Assembly (NCBI GenBank): GCA_963925015.1 | Contig: CAWUTX010000091.1 | Location: forward strand, 1 to 28,014 | Source of the DNA: JAQBXX01 sp963925015 | Lineage (GTDB): Bacteria > Pseudomonadota > Gammaproteobacteria > SURF-13 | DNA: 28,014 nucleotides | Direction of reading: 5' to 3' | Part shown: piece after piece, positions 1 through 10,600 of the stretch | Position numbering within the stretch: position 1 is the first letter of the stretch | How the letters are laid out: the number at the start of each line of letters is the position of its first letter | Notes under the pieces: generated by a model | Told to the model about the DNA's origin: nothing | The model's database searches: none | Seen by the model: only the letters and a program-made list of their open reading frames with translations | Translations under genes and position numbers: made by a program

Positions 1-33
1 GACACACTAACGGCGGCACGCCGTTAGTGTGTC
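1..33. repeat. perfect 14-bp palindrome with 5-nt loop
   Basis: Bases 1-14 (GACACACTAACGGC) are the exact reverse complement of bases 20-33, with loop GGCAC. The structure could be the terminator hairpin of a gene lying left of the window, but no T-run follows it; the next bases are TCCTGTATAAT. It lies 16 nt before copy A of the 150-bp repeat. Copy B also has a 14-bp palindrome of different sequence on the same side, so the hairpin may mark an insertion target or a structural part of the element. Confidence 0.8.
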
Positions 34-49
34 TCCTGTATAATACCGT

Positions 50-199
50 GTTTACTCTACCCCCACCCTGTCCCCTTTTGCGCTGCGCTATCCATGCTCT
101 GCGCAAAAGTCCAGACTAGCCGTCCTGGCTTGGCGTTCGGCGGTTTCACGGCCTCACCCCTAAACAGGGGGCGGGGACGTAGCGGAAAGTGTAGCCTTA
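50..199 (+). repeat. 150-bp dispersed repeat, copy A
   Basis: This 150-bp block recurs as its reverse complement at 13241-13390, with the same length and only five substitutions by hand alignment. Internal complementarity is strong: CTTTTGCGC with GCGCAAAAG, GCCGT with ACGGC, CCCCT with AGGGG, and an outer pairing of GTCCCC with GGGGAC extended by CTAC/GTAG after a bulge. No convincing ORF lies inside. It fits a non-autonomous mobile element or a structured RNA; I do not recognise the family. It sits beyond the terminator that closes rplU-rpmA. Confidence 0.85.
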
Positions 200-204
200 A
201 CTTA

Positions 205-231
205 TGAGCTTATTGAGCTTATTGAGTATAT
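205..231. repeat. short 9-bp tandem repeat
   Basis: Two exact copies of TGAGCTTAT are followed by a degenerate third (TGAGTATAT), in an A+T-rich gap between repeat copy A and the rpmA terminator. Nothing else is visible in this gap. Confidence 0.6.
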
Positions 232-251
232 TTAAGAGCTATCCGCTAGAC

Positions 252-282
252 AAAAAAAAGCCCCAACGTAAGGGGCTTTTTT
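252..282 (-). terminator. intrinsic terminator after rpmA
   Basis: The hairpin AGCCCC-AACGTAA-GGGGCT is flanked by A8 on one side and T6 on the other, so it can act on both strands. On the minus strand it lies about 25 nt after the rpmA stop and is followed by eight T residues. This is a classic rho-independent terminator that ends the rplU-rpmA transcript. Confidence 0.9.
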
Positions 283-307
283 ACAGCTTGCACGCCAACC
301 TGCTTTG

Positions 308-565
308 TTAATTCGGCACTACGCTCACGAAGCGGCGGCCGAGCGGGCCCTTGATCTCGAATTTCACCTGTCCATCGGCCACGGCAAAAAGCGTGTGATC
401 CTTGCCCAGGCCTACATTGACGCCGGGGTGATACGCAGTGCCGCGTTGACGCACGATGATGTTGCCCGCGACGACACGCTCGCTGCCGAAACACTTGACG
501 CCAAGGCGCTTGGATTGGGAGTCGCGACCGTTACGTGTACTGCCGCCTGCTTTTTTATGTGCCAT
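308..565 (-). CDS. rpmA: 50S ribosomal protein L27
   Basis: This 85-residue protein starts MAHKKAGGSTRNGRDS and contains the family-typical segment around GSERVVAGNIIVRQRGT, the signature of bacterial L27. In the family, the basic N-terminal tail reaches the peptidyl-transferase centre. There is no extra cleavable N-terminal leader of the Firmicutes type. The gene is 24 nt downstream of rplU on the same strand and shares its promoter. In many proteobacteria obgE follows, with or without an intervening gene. Here a terminator and a repeat follow instead, with no obg in the remaining 250 bases. Confidence 0.98.
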   Translation of the reverse strand: MAHKKAGGSTRNGRDSQSKRLGVKCFGSERVVAGNIIVRQRGTAYHPGVNVGLGKDHTLFAVADGQVKFEIKGPLGRRFVSVVPN

Positions 566-589
566 GGTAGTCTGCCTTTTTAGAGTGTA

Positions 590-907
590 CTACTTACCCG
601 CAGTGATGCCGGTAATCTGGAGTTCGGTGTAGCTCTGGCGGTGACCCTGGGTACGGGCGTAATGCTTGCGCCGACGGAATTTGATAATACGTATCTTGTC
701 GCCACGGCCATGCGCGGTCACGGTCGCGGTCACCTTGCTGCCCTTGACGTAGGGCGCGCCGACCTGAACCTCTGCGCCTTCACCTACCATCAACACCTGA
801 TCGAAATTGACCGACGCGCCCTGCTCCGTAGGCAGCAACTCAACGCGCAATGTCGCGCCCTCAGTCACTCGGTATTGCTTGCCGCCGGTTTCAATTACTG
901 CGTACAT
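590..907 (-). CDS. rplU: 50S ribosomal protein L21
   Basis: The product is 105 residues, close to the E. coli length, and starts MYAVIETGGKQYRV, the usual L21 start. It ends with the family's basic region (KFRRRKHYARTQGHRQ) and a TELQITGI tail. An upstream in-frame start at 979 would add 24 residues but is rejected: the added stretch overlaps a strong promoter, and the ATG at 907 has a good ribosome-binding site (GGAGAAGG) just before it. It is the first gene of the rplU-rpmA operon and binds 23S rRNA in the large subunit. Confidence 0.97.
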   Translation of the reverse strand: MYAVIETGGKQYRVTEGATLRVELLPTEQGASVNFDQVLMVGEGAEVQVGAPYVKGSKVTATVTAHGRGDKIRIIKFRRRKHYARTQGHRQSYTELQITGITAGK

Positions 908-950
908 GTCCTTCTCCCGTACTGCCTGCGTGCCATTCATTAAGACCGCA

Positions 951-979
951 ATTGTAGTGCCTCTGCTGCGCAAGGTCAA
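951..979 (-). promoter_or_regulatory. sigma-70-type promoter for rplU-rpmA
   Basis: On the minus strand the -35 box TTGACC (979-974) and the -10 box TACAAT (956-951) are separated by exactly 17 nt. Both are close to consensus. The start of transcription should fall near 944, leaving a leader of roughly 37 nt before the rplU ATG. The leader ends in a strong Shine-Dalgarno sequence. Confidence 0.8.
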
Positions 980-1064
980 ACCAATCTGGGCCTTACCCTG
1001 CCGGGCTGCTGCATTTTCCGGGGCGGCCTGCTAGCATGGCTATCCATTTCCCAGGCCCCGGCAT

Positions 1065-2033
1065 ATGACGTTAGCGGACATCCACACCCTCGTCGCAGAC
1101 GACATGCGCGAGGTGAACGCCCTGATCCAGCAACGGCTTTCGTCCGATGTGGTGCTCATCAATCAGGTGGGCGGCTACATCATCAACAGCGGCGGCAAGC
1201 GCCTGCGTCCGATGCTGGTGCTGCTCGCCGCGCGTGCCTGCGGCTATCATGGCAGCGGCCACATCGCCCTCGCCGCCGTGATCGAATTCATCCATACCGC
1301 CACGCTGCTGCACGACGATGTGGTGGACGGCTCGGAGCTCAGGCGCGGCAAGGAGACTGCCAACCACGTGTGGGGCAACGAGGCGAGTGTGCTAGTGGGC
1401 GATTTTCTCTATTCGCGCGCGTTCGAAATGATGGTGGAGGCGAACCAGATGGAGGTGATGAGAATTCTCGCGCACACCACCAACGTCATCGCGGAAGGCG
1501 AGGTGCTGCAACTGCTGCACTGTCACGACCCGGACACCACCGAGCAGCGCTATCTGGAGGTGATCCGCTGCAAGACCGCGAAGCTATTCGAGGCCGCAGC
1601 GCAACTGGGTGCTGTGCTCGCGCATCAACCGCAAGAGCTGCAACAGGCACTCGCGGCCTACGGCATGCATCTCGGCACGGCGTTCCAGCTGGTGGATGAT
1701 GTACTCGATTACAGCGCGGCGTCCGCGCAACTAGGCAAAAACGTAGGCGACGATCTGGCCGAGGGCAAACCCACGCTGCCCCTGATCCACGCCCTGCGCA
1801 AAGGCACACCAGAGCAACAAACGCTGTTGCGCCGCGCGGTCGAAAGCGGTGGCCGCGACCACATCGCGCTCGTCACCGCCGCCATTGAATCCACCGGGGC
1901 CATCGCGTACACTGCGCGCTCGGCAAAAGCGGAGGCGGACAAGGCCAGCGCAGTGCTGGCGGCGTTACCCGGATCGCCCTACAAAGAAGCACTGATCGCG
2001 CTTGCCGAATTTTCCGCAAACCGTAGCTATTAG
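1065..2033 (+). CDS. ispB: octaprenyl (polyprenyl) diphosphate synthase
   Basis: At 322 residues it matches E. coli IspB. It is a trans-type polyprenyl synthase that extends farnesyl-PP with isopentenyl-PP to make the ubiquinone side chain. Visible motifs are GGKRLRP near residue 45, the first aspartate-rich motif DDVVD at 84-88, and the second DDVLD at 211-215 preceded by AFQLV. All Mg-binding aspartates are present. It is divergent from rplU, an arrangement common in Gammaproteobacteria. Chain length cannot be read from the sequence. ubiH further along the window belongs to the same pathway. Confidence 0.95.
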   Translation: MTLADIHTLVADDMREVNALIQQRLSSDVVLINQVGGYIINSGGKRLRPMLVLLAARACGYHGSGHIALAAVIEFIHTATLLHDDVVDGSELRRGKETANHVWGNEASVLVGDFLYSRAFEMMVEANQMEVMRILAHTTNVIAEGEVLQLLHCHDPDTTEQRYLEVIRCKTAKLFEAAAQLGAVLAHQPQELQQALAAYGMHLGTAFQLVDDVLDYSAASAQLGKNVGDDLAEGKPTLPLIHALRKGTPEQQTLLRRAVESGGRDHIALVTAAIESTGAIAYTARSAKAEADKASAVLAALPGSPYKEALIALAEFSANRSY

Positions 2034-2093
2034 CAGCCTGTGACAAGTGGTTTATCTTGAAACTTGTAACTTGCTACGTGTCAATGTTTTTAA

Positions 2094-2170
2094 CGGGGTG
2101 TAGCTCAGCTTGGTAGAGCACTAGCTTCGGGAGCTAGGGGCCAGAGGTTCAAATCCTCTCATCCCGACCA
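2094..2170 (+). tRNA. tRNA-Pro, anticodon CGG
   Basis: This 77-nt cloverleaf has acceptor stem CGGGGTG/CATCCCG with one G-T pair, and a D arm containing AGCTCAGCTTGGTAGAGC. The anticodon stem is CTAGC/GCTAG around loop TTCGGGA, giving anticodon CGG. The T arm holds GGTTCAAATCC, and CCA is encoded at the end. It reads proline CCG codons. It follows ispB on the same strand by 60 nt and ends 4 nt before the stop codon of convergent dtd. No T-rich terminator lies between them. Confidence 0.97.
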
Positions 2171-2174
2171 ACAT

Positions 2175-2651
2175 TCATGTTGAGTTATCGGATTCCCGGC
2201 GCGACGCTCCAGGCGCAGTACGCAATAAAAAAGTCACCGGCCCGTCGTTGGTGAGTGTGACCTGCATGTCCGCTCCGAAACGACCACACTCCACCTTGCC
2301 GTAATCCGCTCGCGCCTTGCGCACCACGCAATCAAACAAGCGTGCGCCGTCCTCAGGCGCTGCCGCCGGCGTGAAGCTGGGGCGCAAACCCTTGCGCGTA
2401 TCCGCCGCGAGCGTAAACTGCGGCACCAGCAGTAGTTCGCCGTCAATGTCGCGCAGGCTGTGATTCATTTTGCTTTGCTCATCGGAAAACACACGATAGC
2501 CGAGCACGCGCGCCACCAGACGATTAGCTTCTATCTCTGTATCATCACGCTCGACACCAACGAACACCAGCAATCCGCGCTCGATGCGCGCGATGGTGAC
2601 GCCCTCCACCTCCACCTGCGCATGCGTCACACGCTGCAACAACGCTATCAT
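2175..2651 (-). CDS. dtd: D-aminoacyl-tRNA deacylase
   Basis: The 158-residue protein has the DTD fold signatures: MIALLQRV at the start, PQFTLAADTRKGLRPSF at 77-93, and the Gly-cisPro motif NDGPVT at 135-140. The enzyme hydrolyses D-amino acids, and glycine mischarged on tRNA-Ala, as part of translation proofreading. Its start codon overlaps the pip stop by 4 nt (ATGA), so translation is probably coupled. The C-terminus has about a dozen residues beyond the usual ~145, rich in Arg and Ser, with no recognisable motif. It is last in the thiC-pip-dtd group. Confidence 0.95.
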   Translation of the reverse strand: MIALLQRVTHAQVEVEGVTIARIERGLLVFVGVERDDTEIEANRLVARVLGYRVFSDEQSKMNHSLRDIDGELLLVPQFTLAADTRKGLRPSFTPAAAPEDGARLFDCVVRKARADYGKVECGRFGADMQVTLTNDGPVTFLLRTAPGASRRESDNST

Positions 2652-3604
2652 GTTTTATGGCAGCGCTGCGCCATGTCATCCGCAGCCTGAAGCAGGGCAT
2701 CCAGCGTGCCCGGCTCACTCGCCGCGTGCCCCGTGCCGGCAACGATCTTGAACTCCGCCTGCGGCCAAGCCTGGTGCAATTCCCACGCGCTCTCCAGCGG
2801 ACACACCATGTCGTAACGCCCGTGCACGATCACGCCGGGAATATCCTTCAGCCTGTGCGCATCGCGCAGAATCTGGTTCGGCTCCAGAAAACTGTCGTGC
2901 ATGAAGTAATGACATTCGATGCGCGCGAGGCTGAGGGCTGTGTGTGCGCTGGAAAAGTGGCCGATCACAGCGGGGCTTTCGACCAGGGTGAGCGTGCGCC
3001 CTTCCCAACCCGACCACGCCTTGGCCGCCGCCATGCGCGCCACCTCGTTAGGGCCGGTCAGCAGTCGATGATACGCATGCACTAAATTGCCGCGCTCCTG
3101 TGGCGGAATCGGGCGCAGGAAATCCTGCCAGTAATCCGGAAAGATGCGGTTCGCGCCCTCCTGATAAAACCATGCAATCTCGCGCGGACGGCACAAAAAA
3201 ATGCCGCGCAGAATCAATCCCAGCACACGCTCAGGATGAGTCTCCGCATACACGAGTGAAAGTGTGGAGCCCCACGAACCGCCGAACAACACCCAGCGTT
3301 CGATGCCGAGATGGATACGGATAAACTCCATGTCCCCCACCAGCGCCTGCGTAGTATTGCCTGCAAGTTCGGCATGCGGCGCGGAACGCCCGCTGCCGCG
3401 CTGGTCGAACAAAATGATGCGGTAGAGATCGGGATTAAAAAAGCGCCGGTGATAAGGCTCGCACCCCGCCCCCGGCCCGCCGTGCACAAACAGCACCGGA
3501 ATACCGTGCGGGTTGCCGCATTCCTCCACGTGCAGCACGTGCGGAGACTCTACCGTCAGGCTGTGTTCGACGTAGGCCTTGATGTTGGGGTAGAGGGTAC
3601 GCAC
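2648..3604 (-). CDS. pip: proline iminopeptidase (alpha/beta hydrolase)
   Basis: This 318-residue alpha/beta hydrolase matches the usual length of the S33 family. HGGPGAGC at 41-48 forms the oxyanion-hole region and GGSWGS at 108-113 is the nucleophile elbow with Ser110. Asp265 (GRYDMVCP) and His293 (GTGHAASEP) complete the triad. The enzyme removes N-terminal proline from peptides in the cytoplasm. The gene begins 11 nt after the thiC stop on the same strand and overlaps dtd by 4 nt. It therefore probably shares the thiC transcript and may feel the upstream TPP riboswitch, although its function has no obvious thiamin link. Confidence 0.93.
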   Translation of the reverse strand: MRTLYPNIKAYVEHSLTVESPHVLHVEECGNPHGIPVLFVHGGPGAGCEPYHRRFFNPDLYRIILFDQRGSGRSAPHAELAGNTTQALVGDMEFIRIHLGIERWVLFGGSWGSTLSLVYAETHPERVLGLILRGIFLCRPREIAWFYQEGANRIFPDYWQDFLRPIPPQERGNLVHAYHRLLTGPNEVARMAAAKAWSGWEGRTLTLVESPAVIGHFSSAHTALSLARIECHYFMHDSFLEPNQILRDAHRLKDIPGVIVHGRYDMVCPLESAWELHQAWPQAEFKIVAGTGHAASEPGTLDALLQAADDMAQRCHKT

Positions 3605-3615
3605 GGAGAATAAAT

Positions 3616-5487
<1,872 letters not shown>

Positions 5488-5536
5488 GATTCACCTTTAC
5501 TAATGTCATGGGCGCAGGAAAGAGCTGTCACGCCGC

Positions 5537-5636
5537 TTTCCTACGCCGGTATTAACCGGTTCAGGTTCAGAGGGTTATGGGCTTTTAGCCCTTTTCTCAG
5601 CCTGCCGCCCTTGATGAGCGCTCAGGCACCCCTAGC
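5537..5636 (-). promoter_or_regulatory. TPP (thiamin diphosphate) riboswitch upstream of thiC
   Basis: On the minus strand the THI-box parts appear in order: GGGGTGCC at the start, GGCTGAGA, a variable hairpin (GGGCT..AGCCC), AACCCTCTGAACCTGA, then CCGGTTAATACCGGCGTAGG. These match the P2-P5 consensus of the TPP aptamer. The right edge can pair as AGGAAAG (5542-5536) with CTTTCCT (5522-5516), a likely expression-platform helix overlapping the aptamer end. No U-run follows, so control of translation initiation is more likely than an intrinsic terminator. That mechanism is inference. Confidence 0.95.
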
Positions 5637-5761
5637 TGCTTGTCTCACCGTAGCCGATAGGTGGGCGCTTTGCAAGCCTGAGGTGGCCTGCCGCCTTGCA
5701 TACGACACCTAAAGCACTCTATATTGATGGCTCGATTTTTCCCGCCCCAGGTTGCGCCACA

Positions 5762-6415
5762 ATGAATATCGAACAAGCCCGCTTCAACATGATCGAGCAA
5801 CAGATACGCCCATGGGAAGTGCTCGACCCGCGCGTGCTGGAGCTGCTGCCGCAGCTGCCGCGTGAGGACTTCGTGCCGCCGGCCCAGCGCAAGCTCGCGT
5901 TTGCGGACACCGAAATCGCTCTTGGCAATGGCCAGGCGATGATGTCGCCACGGCTCGAGGCAAGGCTGTTGCAGGCGCTCGCCATTCTGCCAGTCGACAC
6001 GATACTGGAGATCGGCACCGGCAGCGGTTATCTCACGGCGCTGCTCGCGCGCTCCGGCCAACACGTTTACAGCGTGGACATCTTCGCGGAGTTCACCGCA
6101 TCCGCACGGCAAAAACTCGCAGCCCATGACATCAGCAACGTCACACTGGAAACGGGTGACGCGGCGCGCGGCTGGAACCAGCACGGCACTTACGATGTCA
6201 TAGCCGTCACCGGTTCGCTGCCGCTGTTTGCGGAGGTCTTTCAGCAGCAGCTTAACGCAGGTGGACGTTTATTCATGATCGTCGGCCAGGTGCCGAGCAT
6301 GGAGGCCTTGCTCATCACGCGCGTGGGGCCCGCCGAGTGGACACGCGAGAGCCTGTTTGAAACCTGTGTGCCCGCACTCATCAACGCGCCGCAGCCACAG
6401 ACCTTTGTGCTATAA
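5762..6415 (+). CDS. protein-L-isoaspartate O-methyltransferase-like protein
   Basis: This 217-residue class I SAM methyltransferase belongs to the PCMT family. SAM-binding motif I is LEIGTGSGY at 82-90. The PCMT-typical segments DFVPPAQRKLAFAD and LGNGQAMMSP lie before it. The ATG at 5762 is preferred over the in-frame start at 5696, because MNIEQARFNMIEQQIRPWEV is how relatives begin. The C-terminal half is shorter and more divergent than in housekeeping Pcm, as in the PCMT-like proteins often found beside TolC/efflux genes in proteobacteria. Whether it repairs isoaspartyl residues is uncertain. It is divergent from the thiC riboswitch. Confidence 0.88.
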   Translation: MNIEQARFNMIEQQIRPWEVLDPRVLELLPQLPREDFVPPAQRKLAFADTEIALGNGQAMMSPRLEARLLQALAILPVDTILEIGTGSGYLTALLARSGQHVYSVDIFAEFTASARQKLAAHDISNVTLETGDAARGWNQHGTYDVIAVTGSLPLFAEVFQQQLNAGGRLFMIVGQVPSMEALLITRVGPAEWTRESLFETCVPALINAPQPQTFVL

Positions 6416-6420
6416 ACACT

Positions 6421-6521
6421 CCTTCCCCCTTGGCGGGGGAAGGCTGGGATGGGGGTGAAAGTCACATGCACAAGGCACCCTACTCACCCCCGCCCTAACC
6501 CTCCCCCATTGAGGGGGAGGG
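6421..6521. repeat. multi-hairpin palindromic intergenic repeat
   Basis: Two perfect 9-bp hairpins flank an 8-bp inverted pair. The first is CCTTCCCCC/GGGGGAAGG (6421-6443), the second CCCTCCCCC/GGGGGAGGG (6499-6521), and between them GGGGGTGA (6451-6458) pairs with TCACCCCC (6484-6491). This looks like a dispersed REP/MITE-type element, seen in many beta- and gammaproteobacterial intergenic regions. It lies 6 nt after the methyltransferase stop and 27 nt before the efflux operon, so it could dampen read-through between them. Confidence 0.75.
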
Positions 6522-6548
6522 GACTTATTTTTTACATACTGAAAAAAT

Positions 6549-7631
6549 ATGCATAATGAATTGCGACTGTTTTACGGACTGCTGCTACTTGGCGCATTGA
6601 GCGCATGCAGCGACGGCGGCAAACAAGGCCACAGCGCAGGGCCGGGTGGCGGCGGGCCGCCGGGCGCAATGGCGCTGCCCGTGGAGGCTGTCGCGGCACA
6701 CACCGGTGTCGTTAACCGCGTCATCAGCGCGGTGGGCTCGCTGCGCGCCAACGAGTCGGTTGTGATTCGCTCCGAGATCGTCGGTCGTGTTGCCGCCATT
6801 CATTTCACCGAGGGCGAGGCCGTAAAGGCGGGTGCCGAGCTGATCCGGCTCGACGATGCCGAGCATCGCGCCCAGCTCGCCGAGAGCGCCGCGACGCTGA
6901 AACTCAGTGAGCTCAATTTCGCACGGGCGCGCGATGTGTTCGAGAAAAAATTACTGAGCCAGCAAAATTATGACGAGGCGCAGCAGAAACTCCATGAATC
7001 CCGGTCGCGCATGGCGCTGCAGCAAGCGCGGTTCACCAAGACCCGCCTCAGCGCCCCCTTTGCCGGTGTGCTGGGTCTGCGTCAGGTCAGCGTGGGCGAC
7101 TACGTCAAGGAAGGCCAGGACATCGTCAACCTGGAAGACATCCACGCGCTGAAGCTCGACTTCCGCGCGCCGGAAACCTATCTCGCGTCGATCAAGCCGG
7201 AGCAGGAAGTCACGCTGCAAATGGATGCGTATCCTGAGCGTAGTTTCAGCGGCAGGCTCTACGCCATCGACCCGCGCATCGACGAACAAACGCGCACGCT
7301 GCTGCTGCGCGCACGCATCCCGAATCCCGATATGCATCTGCGCCCCGGCATGTTCGCGCGCGTGTCGCTGGTACTGGAAAGCCGTACCGACGCAGTACTG
7401 GTACCGGAACAGGCGCTGCTCCCCGTGGGCGATACGCAATTCGTCTATCGCGTGGTAGACGGCAAGGCCGCGCATACCAAGGTGGTGATCGGGCAACGCA
7501 AAGACGGCCAGGTGGAAATCGTGCAGGGCCTGAAGGCGGGCGATACGGTGATCACTGCGGGACAAACCAAGGTGCGTGACGGCGCGCCGGTGCGCGTTAT
7601 CACGCCAAGCCCTGCTGCGCAAAAATCGTGA
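6549..7631 (+). CDS. RND efflux periplasmic adaptor (membrane fusion) lipoprotein
   Basis: The protein has 360 residues. A short signal peptide ends in lipobox LSAC with Cys20, so it is a lipid-anchored adaptor. A Gly/Pro-rich linker follows. The two lipoyl half-motifs are GRVAAIHFTEGEAVKAGAEL and, after a short alpha-hairpin, SAPFAGVLGLRQVSVGDYV. Beta-barrel and membrane-proximal domains follow. It links the inner-membrane pump encoded next to the TolC-like channel after that. Its stop overlaps the GTG start of the pump gene (GTGA), showing tight coupling. No TetR- or MarR-type regulator is adjacent. The substrate is unknown. Confidence 0.94.
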   Translation: MHNELRLFYGLLLLGALSACSDGGKQGHSAGPGGGGPPGAMALPVEAVAAHTGVVNRVISAVGSLRANESVVIRSEIVGRVAAIHFTEGEAVKAGAELIRLDDAEHRAQLAESAATLKLSELNFARARDVFEKKLLSQQNYDEAQQKLHESRSRMALQQARFTKTRLSAPFAGVLGLRQVSVGDYVKEGQDIVNLEDIHALKLDFRAPETYLASIKPEQEVTLQMDAYPERSFSGRLYAIDPRIDEQTRTLLLRARIPNPDMHLRPGMFARVSLVLESRTDAVLVPEQALLPVGDTQFVYRVVDGKAAHTKVVIGQRKDGQVEIVQGLKAGDTVITAGQTKVRDGAPVRVITPSPAAQKS

Positions 7632-10600
7632 CCCTGTCAGAAATTTCGATCCGCCGCCCGGTGCTCGCCACCGTGATGAGCCTGCTGCTGGTTCTGATCG
7701 GCATCATTTCCTACCAGCGCCTCACGGTGCGCGAGTATCCCAACATCGACGCGCCTATCGTATCGGTACGCACCGTGTACACCGGCGCAAGCGCGGAGGT
7801 GATCGAAAGCCAGGTGACGCGCCCGTTGGAAGACACCCTCGCCGGTATCGAAGGCATCAAGACCATCAAGTCCACGAGCCGCGAAGAGGTTAGCCAGATC
7901 ACGGTGGAATTCGTGCGCACGCGCGAGCCCGATGCAGCCGCGAGCGACGTGCGCGACCGTGTCGCGCGGGCGCGCGGGCGGTTGCCGGACGATGTAGACG
8001 AGCCGGTGGTGGCGAAGATCGAGGCCGACGCGCAGGCCATCATGTGGATTGCATTTTCGAGCGAGCAGCACAACCAGCTTGAGATCACCGATTACGCCAG
8101 CCGCATCGTGAAGGACAGGTTGCAGACCCTGCCCGGCGTGGCGAGTGTCATCATCGGCGGCGAGCGGCGTTATGCGATGCGCATCTGGCTCGACCGTGAC
8201 CGGCTCGCGGCGTACCAGCTCACGCCGCAGGACGTGGAAGACGCGCTGCGCAGCCAGAATCTGGAAATCCCCTCCGGGCGCATCGAGAGCAGTCAGCGCG
8301 AATTTACGGTGCTCACCGAAACCGATCTGCGCACGCCCGAACAATTCAACCGTATCATCATCCGCACGGTGGACGGCTATCCGGTGCGCCTGGGCGATGT
8401 GGGCAGCGCCGAGATCGGCCCAGCGGACGAGCGCAACGCGGTGCGCGTGAACGGCAATCCGGCGGTGGGCCTCGGCGTAGTGAAGCAGTCCACCGCCAAC
8501 ACGCTGTCCGTGGCGCAGGCGGTGAAAGAAGAACTGCCGAAAATCGCGGCGGCGTTGCCCGAAGGCATGAAACTCAAGGTGGCGTTCGATCAATCGCTGT
8601 TCATCGAAAAATCCATTGAGGCGGTGTTCATCACCATGATCGAGGCGCTGGTGCTGGTGATCCTGGTGATCTTTCTGTTCCTGCGCACCCTGCGCGCCAC
8701 GCTGATTCCGATTGTCACCATCCCGGTATCGCTGATCGGCGCCTTCACCTTTCTTTATGCAATGGGGTTCTCCATCAATATCCTCACCCTGCTCGGTCTG
8801 GTGCTCGCCATTGGCCTGGTGGTGGATGACGCCATCGTGATGCTGGAGAACATCCAGCGCCGCATCGAGCGCGGCATGGCGCCGCTGGCGGCGGCGCTGG
8901 AGGGCAGCAAGGAGATCGCCTTCGCGGTCATCGCCATGACGCTCACGCTGGTCGCGGTGTTCGCGCCGCTCGCCTTTTCCACCGGCAACACCGGGCGTTT
9001 GTTCGCGGAATTCGCGCTCACCGTCGCCGCCGCAGTGCTGGTGTCAGGCTTCGTCGCGCTGTCGCTCACGCCGATGATGTGCTCGAAAATCCTGCGTCCC
9101 GAAAAAAGCCACACGCGCCTTTATCAACTGAGCGAACAGTGGCTGCTCGCGCTCAACCAGGGCTACCAGCGGCTGCTCGCTCGCGCGCTCAATCGGCGTC
9201 CCGCAGTGATACTGATCGGCGCACTGGTGGCGGCGAGCAGCGCAGGGCTCTTCACCCTGCTCAAGTCGGAGCTCGCACCGCTCGAGGATCGCGGCATCCT
9301 GATCGGGATAATGTTCGCGCCGGAAGGCTCCACCATGGCCTACACCGACCGCTACGCGCAGCAGATAGAAAAGCTTTACGCCCAGGTACCCGAAGTCAAC
9401 ACCTACTTCATGGTGGTCGCGCCCGGACTGGAGCGGCCTAACCCTGTCACCATGGCGCTTTCGTTTGTGAACCTCAAACCGTGGGAACAGCGCGCGCGTT
9501 CGGCGCAACAGATCGCGGGCGAACTCGGCCCCAAGATGTTCATGCTGCCCGGCGTGCTGGCCTTCCCCATAAGCCCGCCGTCGCTGGGACAAAGCTTCCG
9601 CAATCCGCCGGTGCAGTTCGTACTGCAGGCCAATTCCTACGCGGAACTGCAAACGCTGGTGGATGGGATGCTCGCCAAGGCGTCGCAGTTTCCGGGGCTG
9701 GTCAATCTCGACAGCGACCTCAAACTCAACAAACCGCGCCTCAGCGTGCAACTGGACCGAGACAAGGCCGCCAACATCGGTATCGGCGTGGACAAGGTGG
9801 GGCGCACGCTGGAGACCCTGCTCGGCGGACGCCAGGTGACGCGCTTCAAGCGCGACGGCGAACAATATGACGTGATCGTCAAACTGCGCGATGCGGAACG
9901 CCGCGATCCCGGCGACCTCACCGACATTTTCGTGCGCGGCAACGACGGTCAACTGATACAGCTCTCCAACCTCGTTCACGTGCGCGAGGATGTCGCGCCC
10001 AAGGAATTGAACCACTTCAACCGCCTGCGCTCGGCCACGATCAGCGCCAACATCGGCCCCGGGCACTCACTCGGCGATGCGCTCGACTTCATGGAACAGG
10101 CCGCCAAGGATGTACTGACGCCGACGGCGCGGTTCACACTCGACGGCCAGTCGCGCGAACTCAAGGAGTCGGGTGCGGCGCTTTATCTCACCTTCGTGCT
10201 GGCGCTGATCTTCATTTATCTGGTGCTGGCGGCGCAATTCGAGAGTTTCGTTGACCCGTTCATCATCATGCTCACGGTGCCGCTCGCCATCACCGGCGCG
10301 CTGTTGTCACTCAAGCTTTCCGGCGGCACGCTCAACGTGTACAGTCAGATCGGCCTGGTGATGCTGGTCGGGCTCATCACCAAGCACGGCATACTGATCG
10401 TGGACTTCGCCAACAAGCTGCGCGAGCGCGGACACGATGTGAAGAGTGCGGTGATCGAGGCGGCAAGCCTGCGCCTGCGCCCGATTTTGATGACCACCGC
10501 CGCCATGGTGCTGGGCGCGTTGCCGCTGGCGCTCGCCACCGGCGCGGGCGCGGAGAGCCGCCAGCCCATCGGCTGGGTAATCGTAGGCGGCCTGCTGCTC

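Noticed and set aside
908..979. 24-residue N-terminal extension of L21
   Set aside because: It overlaps a near-consensus promoter, and the start at 907 has a strong ribosome-binding site and the conserved MYAVIETGGKQ sequence.
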